The position numbers were made by a program, and so were the translations under genes. Source: JAZLIL01 sp045617405 (GTDB lineage Bacteria > Bacillota > Clostridia > Lachnospirales > Lachnospiraceae). Taken from it: a stretch of 56,642 nucleotides of DNA. Shown here one piece after another: positions 6,705 through 14,022 of this stretch (positions are counted from its first letter, which is position 1; each line of letters opens with the position of its first letter). Location: the NCBI GenBank assembly GCA_045617405.1, contig JAZLIL010000198.1, forward strand, positions 1 through 56,642, given 5' to 3'. A model generated the notes under the pieces. That model was not told the origin of the DNA. It was given only the letters and a program-made list of their open reading frames with translations, and ran no database searches.

Positions 6705-7580
6705 TTAAAATTCAGGTACAATACCAAGCTTTTTAGCACAGGCTCTTGTTACGTGGCTGGCCATGATCGTGCTTGTAACACTTCCTACGCCGCCGGGAAC
6801 GGGGGTAATCTTTGAAACAAGCGGTTCAACCTCTTCAAAAGCAACGTCACCGCAGATGCCGGGTTCGCCATCGGGACGCTTATTGATGCCTACATCCACA
6901 ACGATGCAGTCCTTTGAAGCACCTTCAACATGTGCCTTTGTAACAAGACCTGCTTTTCCTGCTGCTGAAACAATTATATCAGCATTTTTGCATTTTTCAA
7001 TTACGTCCTTGGTGAAGATGTGGCACCAGGTTACTGTACAGTCTCTTGCAATCATCATGTATCCGAGTGGCCTGCCGACTACAAGGCTGGGTCCGATGAT
7101 AACGACGTTTTTTCCCTGATAGGATACTCCCATGTAATCGAGGATTGCAATTACAGCCTCGGGAGTGCAGGGGTAGTATCCGTCACGCTCACCCATAGCG
7201 AGTTTTGCCATGTTGACGGGGCTCATACAGTCCATATCCTTCTCGGGATCAATCATGCGATTGATTGCATTCTGGTCGATTCCGGCGGGAAGAGGGCGAA
7301 GAAGAAGAATTCCGTGTACCTCATCATCATTATTTATTTCTGCAAATTCGGAAAGGAAAGCATCGTTTGTAATCGAAGGGTCAAAAACGCAGCTCTTATA
7401 AGCAATACCAACTGAATCCAGGCACTTGATAAGTCCTCTCTCATAAGCGAGATTGCCTGTATCCTCACCAATTCTTACGATTGCAATGCTAGGAACCGTT
7501 CCGTTCATTTTTGTTATGGTTGCTTTAATCTTCTCTTTTAATGCGCCTGCAACGTCGGCGCCTTTTACTATCTCAGCCAT
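6705..7580 (-). CDS. folD: Methylene-THF dehydrogenase, FolD-like, cyclohydrolase site altered
   Basis: Oxidises or reduces between methylene- and methenyl-THF in the WL methyl branch. The 291-residue FolD fold is clear: N-terminal catalytic domain, then the NAD(P)-binding domain with GPSLVVGRPLGYM and C-terminal PGGVGSVTSTIM. Two residues needed for the cyclohydrolase reaction are not found where expected. The FolD YxxxK motif reads YERGL (Leu50 in place of the Lys), and the QLPLP motif reads LRPLP (Leu94 in place of Gln). The protein is therefore probably a dehydrogenase only, with FchA (8215-8841) doing the hydrolysis. GGAG lies 5 bases before the ATG. It sits between the cyclo-ligase and the metal regulator in one operon. 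Confidence 0.9.
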   Translation of the reverse strand: MAEIVKGADVAGALKEKIKATITKMNGTVPSIAIVRIGEDTGNLAYERGLIKCLDSVGIAYKSCVFDPSITNDAFLSEFAEINNDDEVHGILLLRPLPAGIDQNAINRMIDPEKDMDCMSPVNMAKLAMGERDGYYPCTPEAVIAILDYMGVSYQGKNVVIIGPSLVVGRPLGYMMIARDCTVTWCHIFTKDVIEKCKNADIIVSAAGKAGLVTKAHVEGASKDCIVVDVGINKRPDGEPGICGDVAFEEVEPLVSKITPVPGGVGSVTSTIMASHVTRACAKKLGIVPEF

Positions 7581-7641
7581 TTTTTCTCCGTTTCTTTTAT
7601 TATCAAGTACTTTAAATCACTGTTTCAGAATGCACCCTGTT

Positions 7642-8202
7642 TCAGGAAAAGACTTTTGACACAGTTACAAGAGCATCAACTCTGTAATCATGTTCTTCAA
7701 GAGGCAGCTCATCAAGTAACTGAAAATCGTAAGCAAGTGCTGCTTTATAAAAATTTGTGTCTTTATGTGAATCCAGGTACTTGTCGTAAAATCCTCCGCC
7801 GTAACCAATTCGCCCCATGTTTTTGTCAAAAGCAAGTCCGGGCATGAGAAGAAGTACGTCTTTCTCATTTACGAGCATATTCATATCACCCGAAGGCTCC
7901 GGTATACCGTAAGCTCCGGGCATAAGCTCGTCCTTTGATGTTATGTAGAAAAACTCCATTACATCGCCGAAGCATCTCGGAACGGCTGCACGTTTTCCGC
8001 TTCTTACCGCATCTTCAAGGATTGACCATGTGATAATTTCCTGATTGTATGGCGCGTACAGGTAGATTACATCGGCATTTTTGTAGAATTCCTGCTCCAT
8101 GAATCTTTTGCAGATAAGCTCACTTTTCTCACTTATCTCGGTAAGCGGCATGGATTTCTTCGTGGCAGAAATCTGCTTTCTTATGGTATTTTTATCTGCC
8201 AT
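7642..8202 (-). CDS. 5-formyltetrahydrofolate cyclo-ligase
   Basis: ATP-dependent conversion of 5-formyl-THF to 5,10-methenyl-THF, rescuing a dead-end folate back into the one-carbon pool. 186 residues, normal for the family. The signature is complete: the N-terminal basic KNTIRKQISATKK, PRC in the central strand, and the C-terminal MPGLAFDKNMGRIGYGGGFY with the Gly-rich ATP loop. AGGAG lies 6 bases before the ATG. It follows fchA by 12 bases, so it is co-transcribed with the WL folate genes. Its inclusion is sensible because 5-formyl-THF arises from methenyl-THF, which this pathway keeps high. Confidence 0.93.
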   Translation of the reverse strand: MADKNTIRKQISATKKSMPLTEISEKSELICKRFMEQEFYKNADVIYLYAPYNQEIITWSILEDAVRSGKRAAVPRCFGDVMEFFYITSKDELMPGAYGIPEPSGDMNMLVNEKDVLLLMPGLAFDKNMGRIGYGGGFYDKYLDSHKDTNFYKAALAYDFQLLDELPLEEHDYRVDALVTVSKVFS

Positions 8203-8214
8203 GACTGCTCCTTT

Positions 8215-8841
8215 TTAAATCTTAAGTGAAGACATTACATCTTCGATGATTTCATCTGCGAGCTTTACATACTTTTCAAGCATGTCTTCAGCCTTTTTAT
8301 TCAGTTCGTCAGCATCATCTCTGTCTTTCATAAGCTTCGTATTGATGAAAACATTCATCGAAGCGCCAATCAGGGAAGCTCGAAGGAAAGATGCTCCGAC
8401 ACCTGCGTCGCTTACCGCAAGCTTTGAACCTTTCTTCGCAAATTCGCTTACGATATCAATACCTTCGCAGCAAAGCTCCATAATTTCAATTGGTACAGAG
8501 CATGCCATTTTAAGGCAGATTTTCATTTGCGCCTCTTTGTACGTCTTTTCTTCGTCAGTCTCCGAAGGCAGTCTGTAGGCATCCGAAAGAGGCTTGAACT
8601 GTTTTGCATCCTCGTTTATGAGGTCAAGAAGCCTTTCCTGAAGCTCGTCGCTTCGCTTTTTAAGCTGAATTATCCGTTCTTCAACGTCGGCGTACTTTTT
8701 CTTTCCGACCGTCAGGCTTCCAACCATGTTTCCAAGACCTACCCCTATTGCGGCGGTAAGTGCCGAAGCGCCTCCGCCGCCGGGTACGGGTTCATTTGAT
8801 GCAAGTTTATTAATAAAATCACTGCAGCTTAGATTTCTCAT
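8215..8841 (-). CDS. fchA: Methenyl-THF cyclohydrolase / cyclodeaminase family (FchA)
   Basis: Hydrolyses 5,10-methenyl-THF to 10-formyl-THF (reversible), between Fhs and the dehydrogenase. A 208-residue member of the formiminotransferase-cyclodeaminase superfamily: SCSDFINKLASNEPVPGGGG with the Gly-rich folate loop, then a helical bundle with GKKKYADVEE. An in-frame extension to 8874 exists; the ATG at 8841 has GGAG 6 bases upstream and gives the typical MRNLS start. It lies 85 bases downstream of fhs. Because the neighbouring FolD seems to have lost cyclohydrolase residues, this enzyme is probably the pathway's only cyclohydrolase in the window. Confidence 0.92.
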   Translation of the reverse strand: MRNLSCSDFINKLASNEPVPGGGGASALTAAIGVGLGNMVGSLTVGKKKYADVEERIIQLKKRSDELQERLLDLINEDAKQFKPLSDAYRLPSETDEEKTYKEAQMKICLKMACSVPIEIMELCCEGIDIVSEFAKKGSKLAVSDAGVGASFLRASLIGASMNVFINTKLMKDRDDADELNKKAEDMLEKYVKLADEIIEDVMSSLKI

Positions 8842-8926
8842 AATAATCTCCATTGCGCGGGCAAGTCTCGGCAAAAAAAGTTTTGAAAGCTATACTCTCT
8901 TTCACGCTGACTCCCAGTTTGAAATC

Positions 8927-10603
8927 TTAGAATAATCCGCTGATTACACCGTCTTCATTGACATCAATCTTCTCAGCTGCAGGTACTTTGGGAAGTCCGG
9001 GCATTGTCATAATGTCGCCTGTGAGAGCAACGATAAAGCCGGCACCTGCAGATACTTTGAGGTTGTTGATTGTGATTGTGAAATCTCTCGGAGCACCGAG
9101 AAGTGCTGCATTATCCGAGAAACTGTACTGTGTCTTAGCCATACAGAGCGGAAGCTTGTCATATCCGAGCTCTGTAAGTGTTTCAAGCTGCTTCTTAGCG
9201 TTTGCCGAGAGCTTTACGCCGTCTGCATGATAGATTCTCCTGGCGATGGTTTCAAGCTTTTCAAGAATAGGACGGTCAAGCTCGTACGAGAATTCAAATC
9301 CGTTTGGCTTGTCGCAAAGTCTTACTACCTCTTCTGCAAGTGCAATACCGCCTTCGCCGCCCTTAGCCCATACTTCTGAAAGTGCAACGTTTACGCCGAG
9401 TGAATTGCACTTCTTCTCAAGAAGATCAAGCTCTGCCTTTGTATCAGTCGGGAATGCGTTGATGGCAACTACGCAGGGAAGCTTGTAAACTCTTGTGATG
9501 TTCTCAACATGCTGAAGAAGGTTGGGAAGACCCTTTTCAAGTGCAACAAGATCTTCTGTCTCAAGTTCATTCTTATCAAGACCGCCATGCATCTTAAGAG
9601 CTCTTACGGTTGCGACAACAACTACAGCCGAAGGCTTAAGACCTGCCGTACGGCACTTAATGTCGAGGAACTTCTCTGCACCGAGGTCTGCACCGAAGCC
9701 GGCTTCGGTAACGACGTAATCAGCGAGCTTAAGAGCTGTTCTCGTTGCAAGGATTGAGTTGCAGCCGTGAGCAATGTTAGCAAAAGGTCCGCCGTGAACG
9801 AATGCGGGGCAATGTTCGAGTGTCTGAACGAGGTTGGGCTTTAGGGCATCCTTCAGAAGAGCCGTCATAGCACCCTGAGCATTGATGTCACCGGCTGTAA
9901 CAGGCTTTCCGTCATATGTGTAGCCGATAACGATTCTCGCGCATCTTTCCTTAAGATCGGTGATACTTGTTGCAAGGCAGAGGATTGCCATAATTTCGCT
10001 TGCAACAGTGATATCGTAGCTGTCCTCACGAAGAACGCCGTTCTTCTTTCCGCCTGAACCGTCAATGATAAAACGAAGCTGTCTGTCGTTCATATCAACA
10101 CAGCGGTGCCATGTGATGTTGCGAGGGTCAATTCCGAGCTTGTTGCCCTGATAGATGTGATTGTCGAGCATTGCTGCAAGAAGATTGTTTGCAGCACCGA
10201 TAGCGTGCATATCACCTGTAAAATGAAGGTTGATGTCCTCCATGGGAACAACCTGTGCATATCCGCCGCCTGCAGCGCCGCCCTTTACACCGAATACAGG
10301 ACCGAGTGAGGGCTCACGAAGAGCAACCATTGTCTTCTTTCCAATCTTTCTGAGACCGTCGGCAAGACCTACTGTTGTAGTTGTCTTTCCTTCTCCTGCC
10401 TTTGTGGGTGTAATTGCAGTAACGAGGATAAGCTTGCCGTCGGCTGCGTCCTTCTTTTCGTTTAGGAGATCAAGACTGATCTTTGCCTTATAATTGCCAT
10501 ACTGCTCAACATACTTTTCTTCAATTCCGGCAGTTTTTGCGACCTCAAGAACGTGCTGCATTTTTGTTTCCTGAGCGATTTCGATGTCACTTTTGTAACC
10601 CAT
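8927..10603 (-). CDS. fhs: Formate-tetrahydrofolate ligase
   Basis: ATP-dependent activation of formate to 10-formyl-THF, the entry step of the WL methyl branch. 558 residues, the family's usual length. The ATP loop TPTKAGEGKTTTTVGL follows an N-terminal helix region, then REPSLGPVFGVKGGAAGGGY and NIAHGCNS, all highly conserved in Fhs. A longer frame begins at 10648 but GGAGG lies 8 bases before the ATG at 10603, which gives MGYKSDIEIAQ, the normal N-terminus. It sits between the second ATP-grasp gene and fchA. No formate dehydrogenase is present nearby, so formate comes from elsewhere in the genome or from pyruvate formate-lyase. Confidence 0.97.
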   Translation of the reverse strand: MGYKSDIEIAQETKMQHVLEVAKTAGIEEKYVEQYGNYKAKISLDLLNEKKDAADGKLILVTAITPTKAGEGKTTTTVGLADGLRKIGKKTMVALREPSLGPVFGVKGGAAGGGYAQVVPMEDINLHFTGDMHAIGAANNLLAAMLDNHIYQGNKLGIDPRNITWHRCVDMNDRQLRFIIDGSGGKKNGVLREDSYDITVASEIMAILCLATSITDLKERCARIVIGYTYDGKPVTAGDINAQGAMTALLKDALKPNLVQTLEHCPAFVHGGPFANIAHGCNSILATRTALKLADYVVTEAGFGADLGAEKFLDIKCRTAGLKPSAVVVVATVRALKMHGGLDKNELETEDLVALEKGLPNLLQHVENITRVYKLPCVVAINAFPTDTKAELDLLEKKCNSLGVNVALSEVWAKGGEGGIALAEEVVRLCDKPNGFEFSYELDRPILEKLETIARRIYHADGVKLSANAKKQLETLTELGYDKLPLCMAKTQYSFSDNAALLGAPRDFTITINNLKVSAGAGFIVALTGDIMTMPGLPKVPAAEKIDVNEDGVISGLF

Positions 10604-10625
10604 AACATTTTCCTCCATGATAATT

Positions 10626-11453
10626 TTATTTTTTGAGAATGTGGTCATAGAAAAGACTGATTATGTCAATGTCTGTCTGTGCATATATCATTCTTGCACC
10701 GACGACATCTTCTATCTCATTGAATACAGGTTCACCGTTTTCAAAAATGAAATCAACTCCTGCATAATCAAATTTGAGATAGTCATACAGCTTCTTTACA
10801 GCATTCTCCATTTCACCTGTTACGTTAAACTCCTGAGCCTGACCGCCAAGGCAGAAATTACTCGTGAAACTTTCGGGATTATACCTTAGCATTGCTTTTA
10901 CAATCTTACCTCCGACGACATAAACACGTACATCTCTGCCTTTGTCGGCAAGTCTTTGAACAACATAGTTGTCACCGTTCATCTTAGTTACGGCTTCATG
11001 ATACTCGCTTTCATCATTTGCAAGAAAAACCTGTCTGCCGCCAAAACCGTGGCAGGATTTTACGACACACGGATAGAACGGTGCACTTACTCCTAAAGGT
11101 GAAAAATACGTCTCGGGAATCCGTATATTAAGACTTGAAGCTATCTGATATGTAAGCGCATTGTTATTGCAGACTTCAGAAACGAGTGCTGAGTTTACAG
11201 TTCTAATGTTAAGAAGCTCCAGATACCTTGCAAACAGGTAGTTACGGCTTCGGTTAATTACAAAATCAGGCAAAGGAAGCTCTGTACCATCGTACAGAAC
11301 CGTGCCTTTGCCGAAACGTATGCAAAATTCAATGTTTTCTTCAAAAAGCAGACGTGTTTCAATACCTCTTCGGTCGGAAAGTTCAAAAATTTTTCCTACG
11401 AAGAAACTGTTTCTGACACTTTCATCTTTTGGATAGATAAGCCAGCTTTTCAT
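10626..11453 (-). CDS. RimK-like ATP-grasp ligase 1
   Basis: A 275-residue member of the RimK/CofF/MptN branch of ATP-grasp ligases, which attach glutamate or another amino acid to a carboxylate through an acyl phosphate. Visible: an N-terminal pre-ATP-grasp domain (to about residue 95), the VVKSCHGFGGRQVFLA nucleotide region, DVRVYVVGGKIVKAMLRY, and AGVDFIF. The late Mg-binding ExN motif reads EIE, so the usual Asn is a Glu, a variant that may alter metal binding. Substrate unknown. It follows a second RimK-like gene by 22 bases and precedes fhs by 22, inside the WL folate operon, so folate glutamylation is a reasonable guess, no more. Confidence 0.8.
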   Translation of the reverse strand: MKSWLIYPKDESVRNSFFVGKIFELSDRRGIETRLLFEENIEFCIRFGKGTVLYDGTELPLPDFVINRSRNYLFARYLELLNIRTVNSALVSEVCNNNALTYQIASSLNIRIPETYFSPLGVSAPFYPCVVKSCHGFGGRQVFLANDESEYHEAVTKMNGDNYVVQRLADKGRDVRVYVVGGKIVKAMLRYNPESFTSNFCLGGQAQEFNVTGEMENAVKKLYDYLKFDYAGVDFIFENGEPVFNEIEDVVGARMIYAQTDIDIISLFYDHILKK

Positions 11454-11475
11454 ATAACCCCTATCTTACGGACTG

Positions 11476-12366
11476 TTATTCTGCATCGTTTTTGATGTAG
11501 GAAATGATGTAGTCTGCCACATTGACTCCTGTGCAGTCATAGATGCTCTTAAAATGCGCATTTGAGTTGACTTCACAGAGCACCGGCTCTTTATCCGGCC
11601 CGAACATGATATCAACTCCTGCGAAGCTTAGCCCGAGTTCTTTAACAACCTTTATCGCAAGTTCAAGCTGGCTGCTGTCGGGCGTGTAGTTTTTCATCTT
11701 GCCTCCGTTTGTGATATTTGAACGAAAATCGTTTTCATTATAACGGAACATTGATGCAACTGCTTCATCTCCGACTACATTGATTCTGATGTCATGTCCT
11801 CTTGTCGAAGAGATGAATTCCTGAATGATAAACGGTCTGTTTTCACATGAACTGATAATGTTTTTCAGACTCTCTCTGTTATCAGCCAGAAAGACCTGAG
11901 CGCCAAAAGAACCGAAGCACTCCTTGATGACAATCGGATATTCAAATTCAGATTCGAGCTTGTCCAGATACTCTTCCGCCGCAACGCCTGTCTTAAAGAA
12001 AGTCATTGGCGCCATTAGCGTCCTTGGCATTCTGATACCTTTTCCGGAAAGCCTGAGAGCTGTTTCAAATTTATCATCGCAGGCTTCGATTGCGGCTGCA
12101 GGGTTGTAAAGTTTCAGTCCGATTTTTTCAAGAAGCTTTGCAAGACGTATATCCTTGTCCCAGTAGATGACAAAATCGGGAAGAATTCCGAAGTTGTGCG
12201 TAACTGCTGAATTTTCGTCAAACGAAATGGAACTGATAACCTCATCGTTGTACTTTAGTATCAGGGAAAGATCCTGGTTAACTGCAGCACGCTGCAGATA
12301 ACCATAGATCTCATCATATTTTGCACCGATCAGGTACTTATTGACTATCAGCCACCCAATTTTCAT
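11476..12366 (-). CDS. RimK-like ATP-grasp ligase 2
   Basis: A 296-residue RimK-type ATP-grasp protein with the same layout as its downstream neighbour: pre-ATP-grasp domain, IVIKECFGSFGAQVFLAD, DIRINVVGDEAVASMFRY, AGVDIMF, and a canonical ExN in CEVNSN. Because this copy keeps the metal-binding Asn that the neighbour lacks, the pair may be a catalytic plus a specialised subunit, or two ligases with different substrates. The start ATG has AGGT 7 bases upstream and lies 8 bases past the metF stop, so translation is probably coupled to metF. Position within the WL folate genes suggests tailoring of a pathway cofactor; known relatives modify F420, methanopterin, S6 or LysW. Confidence 0.8.
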   Translation of the reverse strand: MKIGWLIVNKYLIGAKYDEIYGYLQRAAVNQDLSLILKYNDEVISSISFDENSAVTHNFGILPDFVIYWDKDIRLAKLLEKIGLKLYNPAAAIEACDDKFETALRLSGKGIRMPRTLMAPMTFFKTGVAAEEYLDKLESEFEYPIVIKECFGSFGAQVFLADNRESLKNIISSCENRPFIIQEFISSTRGHDIRINVVGDEAVASMFRYNENDFRSNITNGGKMKNYTPDSSQLELAIKVVKELGLSFAGVDIMFGPDKEPVLCEVNSNAHFKSIYDCTGVNVADYIISYIKNDAE

Positions 12367-12374
12367 ATGCTGAC

Positions 12375-13238
12375 CTACTTGTCTGTTCTGATGCCGGACA
12401 TATTGAGGATGTCGGCAACATCATCGTACTTATTGAGAGCGTACATATGAAGACCGTCGATACCTGCGTTGATGTATCTGTAGATAAGGTCAACCGTGTA
12501 CTCTTTTCCGGCCTTCTTAAATGAATCGGGGTCCTCACCGTACTTGCCGATAATTACAGCAAGGTCTGCCGGGATTGAACATCCGTTGCTTGTTGTCATG
12601 CGAATGCAGGGATTCTTTGAAAGAACGGGCATAATACCCATGACAATCGGGATTGTGATACCTGCCTTGCGGCATTTGTCAACGAAACGCTTGAATGCTT
12701 CAACGTCATAACAAAGCTGACTCATAAGGAATGATGCGCCTGCGTCCTGCTTCATTTTAAGATGTGCTACATCAGCATCAAAGCTGTCACACTGGATGTG
12801 CTTTTCGGGATAGCATGCTGCTGCGATGCAAAACTCGGGATATGTCTCTTGGATAAATGAAATAAGGTCATTTGCATAGTGGAAATCACCGCGAGTTCCT
12901 TCCCAACCGGCAGGGAGGTCGCCTCTCATAGCGAGAACATTCTCAAGTCCAAGATCAAGGTACTCCTTGAGGTAAGTCTTAACATCTTCCTTTGTGTTTC
13001 CAATGCAGGTAAAGTGTGTCATGCACTCGATACCTGTCTTCATAATCTTATCACATACTTCCGTGCTTCTTCCCTTGTTTGTTCCGCCTGCACCGTATGT
13101 ACAGCTGATAAAATCCGGATTAAAGCCTGCAAGCTTATCAATTACCTCAAATAACGGCTCTGTCGGCTGATCAAGCTTGGGAGGGAATACCTCGAATGAA
13201 AAACTCATCTTCTGCTTGAAAATTTCACTGATCTTCAT
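12375..13238 (-). CDS. metF: Methylenetetrahydrofolate reductase
   Basis: Reduces 5,10-methylene-THF to 5-methyl-THF using FAD, last reduction of the WL methyl branch. 287 residues of TIM-barrel MetF type: FSFEVFPPK near the N-terminus with the catalytic Glu, SCTYGAGG, ENVLAMRGDLP for FAD and folate binding, and FLMSQLCYD. The frame extends to 13271, but GGAGG 10 bases before the ATG at 13238 fixes the start MKISEIFKQ. Many acetogens place metV, an accessory Fe-S/Zn subunit gene, next to metF; none is seen here. Instead a DUF3786 gene precedes it, and two ATP-grasp genes follow. Confidence 0.95.
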   Translation of the reverse strand: MKISEIFKQKMSFSFEVFPPKLDQPTEPLFEVIDKLAGFNPDFISCTYGAGGTNKGRSTEVCDKIMKTGIECMTHFTCIGNTKEDVKTYLKEYLDLGLENVLAMRGDLPAGWEGTRGDFHYANDLISFIQETYPEFCIAAACYPEKHIQCDSFDADVAHLKMKQDAGASFLMSQLCYDVEAFKRFVDKCRKAGITIPIVMGIMPVLSKNPCIRMTTSNGCSIPADLAVIIGKYGEDPDSFKKAGKEYTVDLIYRYINAGIDGLHMYALNKYDDVADILNMSGIRTDK

Positions 13239-13284
13239 AATTATAAAACCTCCTTCTCTCTGCGGGAACATTTATGTTACCCGA

Positions 13285-13917
13285 TTATAGTTCTTTTGCA
13301 ACTTCTTTCATGTATCCGATAATTATGTCTCCGACAACTGCAAGGTCTTCTGCCTTAAATGCCATCGGAAAATTATCTGAAAACAGGATTTGAGATGAGG
13401 GTGGAAACTCATCATCCGCTACCCATAACATGAACCATACAAAAAGGCCGGGGAATAATTCCGTTTTGAATGATTTATCTGCCTTTCCGTCGGGCACTGC
13501 ACCCATTTTTAGCATTATCTTCTCAAACAGATCAGGTTTTGTTCCATAGGAATACGCAAGACGCTTAATGCATCTTCCCGTAAACTGTTGAAGATAGACC
13601 TCACCCCAGGGGACATCTCTGTATGCGAGCTGTTTCCCGGTCGCCTCTGTTACAATTGATTCGGTCAGATAGCGAAGAACAAGGATTTTGGCGTAGTTAT
13701 TCTGTTCAAGAGGTGAATACTCTATTCCGTTTCCTTTTATCCTTGTTATCAAAAAATCGGGATGAGTAATTCTGTAAGTGTTACCGAGAAGTGTTACCGT
13801 AAATGCACCGTCTTCGAATGGAATCCTGCATTTTTTCAAGGTCTCTTCAGGGACAGAATTTCTGTAATTCTCTAAATAGAACTCTAAGGGTTTGTTTTCT
13901 TTGTTGTTTTCAACCAT
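13285..13917 (-). CDS. DUF3786-family protein of unknown function
   Basis: A 210-residue soluble protein resembling the DUF3786 family, whose members occur in acetogens and other strict anaerobes, sometimes linked to Fe-S or corrinoid genes. Recognisable features are DVPWGEVYLQQFTGRCIKRLAY and a C-terminal LWVADDEFPPSSQILF segment. Only two cysteines, so it does not itself carry a cluster. Function unknown. It lies between acsV and metF, where other acetogens often keep metV, but the sequence is not MetV-like. GAGGTG lies 4 bases before the ATG. A weak promoter candidate lies just upstream, so it may be transcribed separately as well as by read-through. Confidence 0.75.
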   Translation of the reverse strand: MVENNKENKPLEFYLENYRNSVPEETLKKCRIPFEDGAFTVTLLGNTYRITHPDFLITRIKGNGIEYSPLEQNNYAKILVLRYLTESIVTEATGKQLAYRDVPWGEVYLQQFTGRCIKRLAYSYGTKPDLFEKIMLKMGAVPDGKADKSFKTELFPGLFVWFMLWVADDEFPPSSQILFSDNFPMAFKAEDLAVVGDIIIGYMKEVAKEL

Positions 13918-13934
13918 TGAACACCTCTAAACTT

Positions 13935-13962
13935 ATAATAGCAAATTTTTCATTATATACAA
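13935..13962 (-). promoter_or_regulatory. Possible internal promoter before DUF3786-metF
   Basis: TTGTAT (13957-13962) and TATTAT (13935-13940) are separated by 16 bases in the AT-rich 105-base gap after acsV. AT-rich DNA produces such matches easily, so support is weak. Confidence 0.35.
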
Positions 13963-14022
13963 GTAATTGATTTTTATCGTTTAATAATTAGAATTTATTG
14001 AATATTGAATAGCGTGAACTTT

